Positions 1 to 6,002 of a stretch of DNA of 8,710 nt are shown here, piece by piece. Positions within the stretch are counted from its first letter, which is position 1. The number at the start of each line of letters is the position of its first letter. The DNA is from Lachnospiraceae bacterium. GTDB taxonomy: Bacteria; Bacillota_A; Clostridia; Lachnospirales; Lachnospiraceae. A program made the position numbers and the translations under genes. Below the pieces are notes generated by a model. That model was given only the letters and a program-made list of their open reading frames with translations, was not told the DNA's origin and ran no database searches. The DNA lies in assembly GCA_016281675.1 (NCBI GenBank), contig JAEEJD010000198.1:1-8710 (forward strand), in the 5' to 3' direction.

Positions 1-18
1 AAGAGGAGGAAGTGAATT

Positions 19-1038
19 ATGGCATTATTTGAATCTTATGAGAGAAGAGAGCCTCAGATCCTTGCTGTGCTTAAGGAATATGGCATTTCTTCCATCGAGG
101 AATGTAAAGAGATCACCGAGGCAGCTGGTCTGGATGTATATCATCTGATCGAGGGCATTCAGCCCATCTGTTTCGAAAACGCAAAGTGGGCATACACGGT
201 TGGCGCTGCTATCGCAATCAAGAAGGGATGCCGCAAGGCTTCTGAGACTGCTGCTGCAATCGGTATCGCGCTTCAGGCTTTCTGTATTCCCGGATCTGTT
301 GCGGATACCCGTAAGGTAGGTCTCGGACACGGTAATCTTGGAAAAATGCTTCTTGAAGAGGAAACAGAGTGCTTTGCTTTCCTTGCAGGTCACGAGTCAT
401 TTGCGGCTGCTGAAGGTGCGATCGGTATCGCTGAGAAGGCAAACAAGGTTCGTAAGACACCTCTTCGTGTCATCCTTAATGGTCTCGGAAAAGATGCCGC
501 TCAGGTTATCTCACGTATAAACGGTTTCACATTTGTTGAGACTCAGTATGATCCTTACACAAATACCGTTAAGGAAGTATCAAGAAAATGCTACAGCAAA
601 GATGCCAACTCACCCCGTGCAAAGGTTAACTGCTACGGTGCAAACGATGTTTGCGAAGGTGTTGCTATCATGTGGAAGGAAAACGTTGACGTTTCTATCA
701 CAGGTAACTCAACAAACCCGACACGTTTCCAGCATCCCGTTGCAGGAACATACAAGAAGGAAAGAACAGAAGCAGGCAAGAAGTACTTCTCGGTTGCTTC
801 GGGCGGCGGTACAGGACGTACACTTCATCCCGATAACATGGCTGCAGGTCCGGCTTCATACGGTATGACGGATACAATGGGACGTATGCATTCTGATGCT
901 CAGTTTGCAGGCTCCTCATCGGTTCCCGCTCACGTTGAGATGATGGGACTGATCGGTGCAGGTAACAACCCGATGGTAGGTATGACCGTATCAACAGCCG
1001 TTTCGATCGAAGAAGCTGCAAAGGCAGGCAAGTTCTGA
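19..1038 (+). CDS. GGGtGRT family protein, function unknown
   Basis: This 339-residue protein matches the GGGtGRT family, a conserved anaerobe/Clostridia family of unknown biochemical role named for a signature seen here as GGGTGRT at residues 262-268. The motif is followed by a glycine-, methionine- and alanine-rich C-terminal third (HPDNMAAGPASYG, then IGAGNNPMVG at about 312-321). There is no signal peptide or membrane segment, so a cytoplasmic protein is expected. Eight cysteines are present (29, 51, 71, 89, 118, 191, 205, 212), some in the conserved N-terminal half. From memory, the family often lies beside a NifU-like or TSCPD-type iron-sulfur scaffold gene; the gene that would sit upstream is outside the window, so this cannot be tested. 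The start is set by a strong AGGAGG at 4-9, nine bases before the ATG. No terminator separates it from alr. The family call is firm; any molecular role is unknown. Confidence 0.88.
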   Translation: MALFESYERREPQILAVLKEYGISSIEECKEITEAAGLDVYHLIEGIQPICFENAKWAYTVGAAIAIKKGCRKASETAAAIGIALQAFCIPGSVADTRKVGLGHGNLGKMLLEEETECFAFLAGHESFAAAEGAIGIAEKANKVRKTPLRVILNGLGKDAAQVISRINGFTFVETQYDPYTNTVKEVSRKCYSKDANSPRAKVNCYGANDVCEGVAIMWKENVDVSITGNSTNPTRFQHPVAGTYKKERTEAGKKYFSVASGGGTGRTLHPDNMAAGPASYGMTDTMGRMHSDAQFAGSSSVPAHVEMMGLIGAGNNPMVGMTVSTAVSIEEAAKAGKF

Positions 1039-1081
1039 TCGGGAATAACAGAAGGTTCTTAATTCAAAATATTTAAGTAAC

Positions 1082-2251
1082 ATGAAATCAACATTAAAAA
1101 GAACATGGGCGGAAATAGATCTTTCCGCCCTTTCTTACAACTACAGGAAGATAAGAGAGCATATCGGAGAAAACGTAGGATTCTTCGGTATAGTCAAAGC
1201 TGATGCATACGGGCACGGAGCCGTAATGGTATCCCAAAAGCTTCAGGAGCTCGGAGCCGATTATCTGGCGGTTTCGTCAATAGATGAAGCCATGGAACTT
1301 CGCTATAACGGTATAACGATGCCGATCCTGATACTGGGGCATACTCCGCGCGAGCAGGTTGACAGACTGATATGCTTTAATATAACTCAGGCTGTAACAT
1401 GTGAGGCCAAAGCCGTAGAATACAGCGAAGAAGCGGTCAAATACGGCGGTACTCTCAAGATTCATATCAAGGTCGATACCGGTATGAGTCGTCTCGGATA
1501 CATTTGCGAGGGAGATTATTTTGAACACGGAGTTGACGGGATTACCTATGCGTGCGGACTTCCGGGACTTGATGCCGAAGGAATATTTACGCATTTTGCA
1601 GTTTCGGATGAAAGCGACGAGGCATCAAAGGAATATACAGCTCATCAGTTCAAACTCTTTACCGATGTGATTAAGGCTGTGGAGACCAAGTCGTGCAGAA
1701 AATTCAGGATAAAACACTGCTCCAATACAGGTGCTGCCGTTGATTATCCCGAAACATATCTTGATATGGTGCGTCCCGGACTTCTCCTGTACGGATACGG
1801 TGAGCATGCCAAGAGGCTTGGCCTGAAGCCGGTAATGACAATGAAGACGACAGTCAGCACGATAAAGATATATCCGAAGGGTACAAAGATAAGCTACGGC
1901 GGACTGTATGAGACGGAAAAGCAGACGAGGATGGGTGTAGTACCATACGGATATGCAGACGGGTTCTTACGATGCCTGTCAAACAGATACAGCGTTATGA
2001 CAAGCGAAGGTAAGGCTGAGGTCCGCGGCAGGATATGCATGGATATGTGCATGATCGATCTTACCGATAAACCGGGTGTCGGAGTCGGTGATGAAGTTGA
2101 AATATTCGGAGCAGGCAATCCTATCGAAGATATGGCGCAAATGGCCGATACGATCCCTTACGAGATAGTATGTGCGGTCAGCAAGCGAGTTCATCGGGTC
2201 TATATCGATAACGGAAAAGTTATACATTCGGAATTGATGCTTAGAATGTGA
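1082..2251 (+). CDS. alr: Alanine racemase
   Basis: This PLP-dependent enzyme interconverts L- and D-alanine in the cytoplasm and supplies D-Ala for peptidoglycan. The 389-residue length is normal for the family. The N-terminal TIM barrel carries the PLP lysine in VKADAYGHG (Lys39), and the GMSRLGY segment contains the conserved arginine (Arg137). The C-terminal beta domain carries the second catalytic base, Tyr272, in ISYGG, followed by VPYGYADGF and GRICMDMCMIDL. The family-typical start region (TWAEIDLSALSYNYR) lies just after the ATG and supports it, although no convincing Shine-Dalgarno sequence precedes it in the 43-base gap after the GGGtGRT gene. No clear promoter was found in that gap, so co-transcription is likely. 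The stop is 3 bp from the stop of the convergent minus-strand gene, so the alr 3' UTR must run into that gene. Confidence 0.97.
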   Translation: MKSTLKRTWAEIDLSALSYNYRKIREHIGENVGFFGIVKADAYGHGAVMVSQKLQELGADYLAVSSIDEAMELRYNGITMPILILGHTPREQVDRLICFNITQAVTCEAKAVEYSEEAVKYGGTLKIHIKVDTGMSRLGYICEGDYFEHGVDGITYACGLPGLDAEGIFTHFAVSDESDEASKEYTAHQFKLFTDVIKAVETKSCRKFRIKHCSNTGAAVDYPETYLDMVRPGLLLYGYGEHAKRLGLKPVMTMKTTVSTIKIYPKGTKISYGGLYETEKQTRMGVVPYGYADGFLRCLSNRYSVMTSEGKAEVRGRICMDMCMIDLTDKPGVGVGDEVEIFGAGNPIEDMAQMADTIPYEIVCAVSKRVHRVYIDNGKVIHSELMLRM

Positions 2252-2254
2252 ATA

Positions 2255-3280
2255 TCAGAACACGAAACTCTTCAGCATGCAGTAACATTTGGCATTCTGA
2301 AGTATTCCCGCCTTCCAGCGGATCTTGATCCAGGCGGGTTTGATGATAACGGAACGGACGGCACATTTACCGTCCGTTATTTGTTCCGGAACGGCAATGG
2401 ATGAGGCAATATCGGATATCGCACCGACCCGTTCGTCAGCGATATCGTATTTCAGGAGAAAATCAATAACCTTTGATGACGATCCGGTGGCAAGAGAACT
2501 TCTTACTGCGTCAGCTCCCGATTCTTTAAGGGACAGATCGAGAGAGAAGGTTTCACCAAGCTTTTCGTTTGCATAAATGTCAATTTGATAATCTATCCCG
2601 AGCGGAGCTATAGACATAGCTTCACGGATCTGTTCTATCATGGTATCGTCATAAGCTTCAAAGCCGATCGTTTTGAATACCTTTTCAAGATGCTTTGCAT
2701 TGTCGGTGCTTTTCGTGCGCTCTTCGGGTTGAATGTACCCGCACACACGAAGCGGTGCATTATCTCTTCCGCGAAACATTCCGAAAAACGCGGGAGGCCA
2801 TGTGGTTTCCAATCGCTTTATCGCTTTGAGATAAAGCTCACCGTATGATTTTAGCCGAAGGCTGTCGCAAAACGGTATAACGAGATCCGTATGCTGATAA
2901 GGCTCGAAATGAACAGCGGCGGGATAGGGATCGGGTGCACTTGTATCGATCTCAAAACCACAGCAAACGTTGCGATATTCCTTCTTCATCGAAGAATAAG
3001 CGTCCAGCATTTCGCGACAGTTACCGGCATATTCGCTTTTGATATCTTCACCGGGCTCCAGATCATAATAAAGAACCGATACATCAAAGGCAGGATCGCC
3101 TTTGAGGGGGAATTCCACATAAACCTCGGGGAAAATGTTGCCGATAAGAAACGGCGGAACGGCTTCGGTGGCACGTGCGAAACCGTCTCCCAAAACAGCG
3201 GATACATCCACGCTTTTTTGTATACGATTGCACATTATCTCGAATATTTCAGCGTTTGAGAGAGAAGCTGTATATGACAT
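2255..3280 (-). CDS. Conserved-looking hypothetical protein, 341 residues
   Basis: I do not recognise this family. The protein looks soluble and cytoplasmic, with no signal peptide or transmembrane segment. It reads as mixed alpha/beta: an N-terminal helical segment (1-40), a strand-rich region around 50-75 (VYVEFPLKGDPAFDVSVLYY), an acidic/aromatic stretch with HFEPYQHTD at 124-132, WPPAFFGMFRGRD at 161-173, a second strand-rich part around 229-251 (GIDYQIDIYANEK), and a basic C-terminus from about 311 (VIIKPAWIKIRWKAG). The 50-75 and 229-251 segments look loosely alike, which could reflect a duplication; that is only an impression. It has no domain usable for a functional call. It is monocistronic, convergent with alr (3 bp between stops) and divergent from rplU. 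No good Shine-Dalgarno precedes the ATG; Met16 is an alternative start, also without a clear ribosome site. Codon use looks like that of its neighbours, and the long open frame with its own promoter supports a real gene. Confidence 0.8.
   Translation of the reverse strand: MSYTASLSNAEIFEIMCNRIQKSVDVSAVLGDGFARATEAVPPFLIGNIFPEVYVEFPLKGDPAFDVSVLYYDLEPGEDIKSEYAGNCREMLDAYSSMKKEYRNVCCGFEIDTSAPDPYPAAVHFEPYQHTDLVIPFCDSLRLKSYGELYLKAIKRLETTWPPAFFGMFRGRDNAPLRVCGYIQPEERTKSTDNAKHLEKVFKTIGFEAYDDTMIEQIREAMSIAPLGIDYQIDIYANEKLGETFSLDLSLKESGADAVRSSLATGSSSKVIDFLLKYDIADERVGAISDIASSIAVPEQITDGKCAVRSVIIKPAWIKIRWKAGILQNAKCYCMLKSFVF
2270..2302 (+). other. Stem-loop just downstream of alr
   Basis: CTTCAG (2270-2275) pairs with CTGAAG (2297-2302). 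Beyond one mismatch, ATGC (2277-2280) pairs with GCAT (2292-2295), leaving an 11-base loop. It lies 18 bases after the alr stop and within the last codons of the convergent gene. No U-tract follows, so it is more likely an mRNA 3'-end stabilising or pausing structure than a terminator, if it is functional at all. Confidence 0.35.
2307..2338 (+). other. Second stem-loop downstream of alr
   Basis: CCCGCCT (2307-2313) pairs perfectly with AGGCGGG (2332-2338). An inner GGAT/ATCC stem (around 2320-2331) could stack in the intervening segment. Only three T residues follow. It lies 4 bases after the preceding hairpin and inside the coding region of the opposing gene. Confidence 0.35.
2353..2385 (+). 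terminator. Candidate terminator of alr, embedded in the convergent gene
   Basis: AACGGACGG (2353-2361) pairs perfectly with CCGTCCGTT (2370-2378) around an 8-base loop, followed by the T-rich tail ATTTGTT. It lies about 100 bases past the alr stop and is the best terminator candidate for plus-strand transcription there. The tail is interrupted, so efficiency is doubtful. The same bases encode residues near 300-310 of the minus-strand protein, and the minus-strand transcript could form the same stem. Confidence 0.45.
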
Positions 3281-3286
3281 ATTATG

Positions 3287-3315
3287 ATTTTATCCGAAAA
3301 AGCCCTATTATTCAA
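3287..3315 (-). promoter_or_regulatory. Promoter of the minus-strand unknown gene, possibly leaderless
   Basis: On the minus strand TTGAAT (plus positions 3310-3315) and TAAAAT (3287-3292) are separated by exactly 17 bp. The -10 element ends only 6 bases before the ATG at 3280, so transcription would start at or next to the start codon. Combined with the lack of a Shine-Dalgarno sequence, this suggests a leaderless mRNA or use of the internal Met16 start. Confidence 0.5.
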
Positions 3316-3324
3316 CGATTTTGC

Positions 3325-3353
3325 TTGACATAAGGGGCACGGGATGATAAGAT
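3325..3353 (+). promoter_or_regulatory. Sigma-A type promoter of the rplU operon
   Basis: TTGACA (3325-3330) and TAAGAT (3348-3353) are separated by 17 bp. The -35 is a full consensus match and the -10 matches 5 of 6 bases. Transcription would begin near 3360, giving a leader of about 80 bases before rplU. It sits back to back with the promoter of the minus-strand unknown gene; the two -35 elements are 9 bp apart. Confidence 0.8.
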
Positions 3354-3359
3354 TCAACG

Positions 3360-3425
3360 GTATGCCGCACAGTGGGGTTATAAGCGGTGCTTTTGGGGCA
3401 TCCACCGAAGCTGGCGAGTAAATGT
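3360..3425 (+). promoter_or_regulatory. Ribosomal protein L21 leader (autoregulatory RNA)
   Basis: The compact structured 5' UTR between the rplU promoter and its ribosome site fits the Firmicutes L21 leader, a putative autoregulatory element upstream of rplU-(prp)-rpmA operons. ATGCC (3362-3366) can pair with GGCAT (3397-3401), enclosing CCGC (3365-3368) with GCGG (3384-3387) as a partly competing pairing. CGGTG (3385-3389) pairs with CACCG (3403-3407). The pairings are partly mutually exclusive, as a regulatory switch would require. Position and conserved-looking GC-rich blocks are the main support; I could not run a covariance model. Confidence 0.68.
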
Positions 3426-3440
3426 TACAGGAGGTGCGAT

Positions 3441-3746
3441 ATGTACGCTATCATTGCAACAGGCGGAAAGCAGTATAAGGTTTCCGAGGGCGATACCATC
3501 AAGGTTGAAAAGCTCGGTGCTGAAGCCGGAGATACTGTTACGTTTGATGATGTTCTTGCGATTGGCGGTGACAAGCTCATTGTAGGCGATGACGTTAAGT
3601 CGGCATCGGTTTCTGCAACTGTCGTTGAAAACGGCAAGGGTAAGAAAGTCATTGTATACCGTTATAAGAGAAAAAGCGGTTATCACAAGAAGAACGGTCA
3701 CAGACAAGCATACACTCAGGTTAAGATCGATAAGATCAACGCTTAA
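3441..3746 (+). CDS. rplU: 50S ribosomal protein L21
   Basis: This 101-residue protein of the large ribosomal subunit binds 23S rRNA. The start region [18 protein letters not shown] and the C-terminal [21 protein letters not shown] segment are diagnostic of bL21. The frame is open upstream to an ATG at 3387, but that would add 18 non-family residues and lie inside the leader RNA. The ATG at 3441 is preceded by AGGAGGTG at 3429-3436 and gives the family-typical N-terminus, so it is chosen. It is the first gene of the operon and is probably feedback-regulated through its leader. Confidence 0.98.
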   Translation: MYAIIATGGKQYKVSEGDTIKVEKLGAEAGDTVTFDDVLAIGGDKLIVGDDVKSASVSATVVENGKGKKVIVYRYKRKSGYHKKNGHRQAYTQVKIDKINA

Positions 3747-3761
3747 GATCAAGGTGTAGAT

Positions 3762-4115
3762 TTGGTTACTGCGACAGTAGTTAAGGATCCTTCGGGATAT
3801 GTGTCATTTGAATGCAGCGGACATGCCGGATTCCTTAAAAAGGGCAAAGACATAGTCTGCGCGGCCATATCGGCGCTTACGATAAATACGGCCAATTCTA
3901 TAATGACACTTACGGATACAAAGATTAACGTCAACGAGAATGACGGATTTCTGTCATGGACGTTTGACGGTCCGGTCGATGAGTCGGCCACACTCCTGAT
4001 GGATTCACTGATGATAGGACTTCGGTCCGTTGAAGAAGAATATAAGAATTATCTTACACTTAGAGTAGAGGAGGTAAGAAATGATCAGGTTAAACCTTCA
4101 GTTATTCGCTCATAA
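3762..4115 (+). CDS. prp: Ribosomal-processing cysteine protease Prp
   Basis: Prp (YsxB family) removes the short N-terminal peptide of ribosomal protein L27 in Firmicutes and related bacteria; mature L27 needs its exposed N-terminus near the peptidyl-transferase centre. The 117-residue protein carries both catalytic signatures: SGHAG with His21, and DIVCAAIS with Cys33. The start is TTG, preceded by AAGGTG (3751-3756) five bases upstream; the family-typical N-terminus ([22 protein letters not shown]) begins there and no ATG is available. The gene sits between rplU and rpmA, its standard position. The 3' end overlaps rpmA by 35 bases, adding a tail of about 12 residues after the conserved EEV region. 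TTG initiation may keep protease levels below those of its ribosomal-protein substrates, which is inference. Confidence 0.95.
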   Translation: MVTATVVKDPSGYVSFECSGHAGFLKKGKDIVCAAISALTINTANSIMTLTDTKINVNENDGFLSWTFDGPVDESATLLMDSLMIGLRSVEEEYKNYLTLRVEEVRNDQVKPSVIRS

Positions 4116-4365
4116 AAAAGGTATGGGTTCCACCAAGAACGGAAGGGACTCAGAAGCCAAGAGACTTGGCGCCAAGAGAGCTGACGGACAGTTTGTAAAG
4201 GCCGGAAACATTCTTTACAGACAGCGCGGAACAAAGATCCATCCGGGCGTGAATGTGGGACGCGGCGGCGACGATACATTGTTTGCGACGATCGACGGTG
4301 TTCTCAGATTCGAGAGAAAGGGAAGAGACAGGAAGCAGGCTTCCGTTTATCCCGTAGAACAGTAA
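4081..4365 (+). CDS. rpmA: 50S ribosomal protein L27, precursor with Prp-cleaved N-terminal peptide
   Basis: This 94-residue bL27 is placed at the peptidyl-transferase centre of the 50S subunit. It begins [25 protein letters not shown]. The first nine residues match the known Prp recognition peptide (LNLQxF), with cleavage expected between Phe9 and Ala10 to expose AHKKG. The rest ([29 protein letters not shown]) is typical of the family. A strong AGGAGG at 4069-4074, six bases before the ATG, fixes the start. The first 35 bases are shared, out of frame, with the end of prp, so translation of the two genes is likely coupled. A strong hairpin follows 4 bases after the stop. Confidence 0.98.
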   Translation: MIRLNLQLFAHKKGMGSTKNGRDSEAKRLGAKRADGQFVKAGNILYRQRGTKIHPGVNVGRGGDDTLFATIDGVLRFERKGRDRKQASVYPVEQ

Positions 4366-4369
4366 TTTT

Positions 4370-4403
4370 GGGGCCTTAAAGCAAAGCTTTAGGGCCTCTT
4401 TTT
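4370..4403 (+). terminator. Strong intrinsic terminator between rpmA and obgE
   Basis: A 13-bp stem (4370-4382 with 4386-4398, two G-U pairs) closes an AAA loop and is followed at once by five T residues (4399-4403). This is textbook Rho-independent architecture. It lies inside the operon: the likely obgE ribosome site (GGGTGA, 4404-4409) begins at the next base. The upstream flank on the opposite strand is A-rich, so it acts in the plus direction only. It would reduce obgE-rsfS expression relative to rplU-prp-rpmA, or protect the 3' end of the ribosomal-protein mRNA. Confidence 0.88.
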
Positions 4404-4412
4404 GGGTGAAGT

Positions 4413-5693
4413 ATGTTTGCAGACAGGGCTAAGATATACATAAGGAGCGGCAAGGGCGGCGACGGCCATGTTTCTTTCAGAAGGGAGAAATATGTGGCGA
4501 ACGGCGGTCCGGACGGCGGAGACGGCGGCAAAGGCGGTGACGTCATTGTTGAGGTCGACGACGGCATGAATATGCTGACCAACTACCGTCACGTCAGAAA
4601 ATACTGCGCCGAGGACGGTGAAAACGGCGGCAAGAGAAACTGCAAAGGGAAGAGCGGTAACGATATTGTACTGAAAGTTCCCGCGGGAACGATCTTCAAG
4701 GATTCCGAGACCGGCAAGGTTATTGTCGATATGTCTGGAGATAACAGAAGAGTGGTACTTCTTCGCGGAGGACTCGGAGGAAACGGTAATCAGCACTATG
4801 CAACGCCCCGTATGCAGGCTCCGAAGTATGCACAGCCCGGACAGCCGGCAATGGAACTGAATGTAGATCTTGAACTCAAGGTTATTGCCGATGTCGGACT
4901 TGTAGGATTCCCGAATGTCGGAAAATCAACCCTCCTGTCGGTAGTATCAAACGCAAGACCGGAGATCGCGAACTATCATTTCACGACCATATCACCGCAT
5001 CTCGGGGTTGTCGATCTTGACGGCGGAAAAGGATTTGTTATGGCTGATATTCCCGGCCTTATTGAAGGTGCTGCGGAAGGTGTAGGCCTGGGGCATGATT
5101 TTCTCCGTCATATCGAACGAACGAAGATGTTTGTGCACATGGTGGATGCATCCGGTTGCGAGGGACGTGATCCCGTCGCTGACGTATATGCGATCAATAA
5201 AGAGCTTGAGGCATATGACAAAAAGCTTTTGGATCGGCCTCAGATAATAGCCGCCAATAAAACGGATGTAATACCCGAAGGAGAAGATCCCGTATCGGCG
5301 TTAAAGAAAGAGTTTGAGCCGCAGGGGATGAAGGTTATCGCGATATCGGCGGCCACCCGTAAAGGAATAGACGAGCTGATCGGTGCAGTCAGAGAAGTAT
5401 TATCTACGATCGAGGATAAGCCGGTCGTGTTTGAAAGTGAATTTGTGCCGACAAGAGGTCAGGATGCAACGTCGTTTGAAGTATTCTATGATGAAAAAGC
5501 CGATGTATATTGCGTGGAAGGGCCCAAGATCGAGAAGATGCTCGGATATACCAACATAGATTCCGAGAAGGGATTCACATTCTTTCAGAAGTTCATGGAT
5601 GAAAACGGTATCATAGAACAGTTAAAAGGCCTCGGGATCAAGGAAGGCGATACCGTAAAGCTTTACGGTTGGGAATTCACATATTACGAGTAG
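4413..5693 (+). CDS. obgE: GTPase ObgE/CgtA, late 50S assembly
   Basis: Obg is an essential low-affinity GTPase that binds the 50S subunit during late assembly and links it to ppGpp and growth state. The 426-residue protein shows all three domains. The glycine-rich Obg fold spans about 1-158 (SGKGGDGHVSFRREK, GGPDGGDGGKGGDV). The G domain spans about 159-332: P-loop GFPNVGKST at 165-173, TTISPHLG at 191-198, DIPG at 212-215, NKTD at 282-285 and SAATRKG at 312-318. The Gram-positive-type OCT domain occupies about 345-426. The ATG gives the usual MFADRAKIYI start, with a modest GGGTGA three bases upstream that directly abuts the preceding terminator's T-tract. No separate promoter was evident, so expression probably depends on readthrough. 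An 18-bp perfect palindrome lies near the 3' end (5652-5669). Confidence 0.98.
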   Translation: MFADRAKIYIRSGKGGDGHVSFRREKYVANGGPDGGDGGKGGDVIVEVDDGMNMLTNYRHVRKYCAEDGENGGKRNCKGKSGNDIVLKVPAGTIFKDSETGKVIVDMSGDNRRVVLLRGGLGGNGNQHYATPRMQAPKYAQPGQPAMELNVDLELKVIADVGLVGFPNVGKSTLLSVVSNARPEIANYHFTTISPHLGVVDLDGGKGFVMADIPGLIEGAAEGVGLGHDFLRHIERTKMFVHMVDASGCEGRDPVADVYAINKELEAYDKKLLDRPQIIAANKTDVIPEGEDPVSALKKEFEPQGMKVIAISAATRKGIDELIGAVREVLSTIEDKPVVFESEFVPTRGQDATSFEVFYDEKADVYCVEGPKIEKMLGYTNIDSEKGFTFFQKFMDENGIIEQLKGLGIKEGDTVKLYGWEFTYYE

Positions 5694-5700
5694 GAGTATT

Positions 5701-6000
5701 ATGACAAGTAAACAGCGTGCATATTTAAAGAGCGTTTCAAGTACATATGATCCGATATTTCAGATCGGAAAGAGCAGTATCACTCCGGAGATGTGTGATG
5801 CTGTAAGCGAAGCATTAACCGCAAGAGAACTTATTAAGATAAGCGTTCTCAAAAACTGCGCAGATGATCCGAAAGATCTGGCACAGATACTTGCCGAGCG
5901 TACAAGATCTCAGATCGTTCATGTTATCGGTAAGAAGATAGTTCTATTCAGGCAAAATCCCAAGAAAGAAGACCGAAAGATCAAACTGCCTTTGGAATAA
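5701..6000 (+). CDS. yhbY: YhbY/YqeI ribosome assembly RNA-binding protein (CRM domain)
   Basis: This small CRM-domain protein associates with pre-50S particles and commonly follows obgE. The 99 residues cover one complete domain: MTSKQRAYLKS, the FQIGKSSIT loop at 20-27 (the family's GxxG RNA-binding loop, here GKSS without the second glycine), ARELIKISVLKNC at 41-53, and RSQIVHVIGKKIVLFRQNP at 69-87. The loop variant GKSS also occurs, as I recall, in other Clostridia homologues, so it need not mean loss of function. Its ribosome site AGGAG (5692-5696) overlaps the obgE stop, which suggests translational coupling. Confidence 0.93.
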   Translation: MTSKQRAYLKSVSSTYDPIFQIGKSSITPEMCDAVSEALTARELIKISVLKNCADDPKDLAQILAERTRSQIVHVIGKKIVLFRQNPKKEDRKIKLPLE

Positions 6001-6002
6001 AC

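Noticed and set aside
25..393. Minus-strand open frame inside the GGGtGRT gene (and another at 698-1021)
   Set aside because: Antisense shadow of a strongly supported gene; no ribosome site, promoter or family resemblance.
2415..2446. Inverted repeat GATATCGC / GCGATATC within the unknown minus-strand gene
   Set aside because: Explained by a repeated Asp-Ile-Ala codon run in the protein (YDIADE and SDIASS), with a 16-base loop; no reason to think it is regulatory.
2891..3259. Plus-strand 122-codon open frame opposite the unknown minus-strand gene
   Set aside because: The minus frame is three times longer, spans the whole interval and has a promoter at its start. The plus frame lacks a Shine-Dalgarno and shows low-complexity antisense composition.
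3387..3440. Upstream in-frame ATG extending L21 by 18 residues
   Set aside because: The extension is not part of the L21 family, lies in the leader RNA, and the internal ATG at 3441 has an ideal AGGAGG.
4389..4796. Minus-strand 135-codon frame opposite obgE
   Set aside because: Antisense of the glycine-rich Obg domain, whose GGC/GGT codons keep the opposite strand open; no supporting signals.
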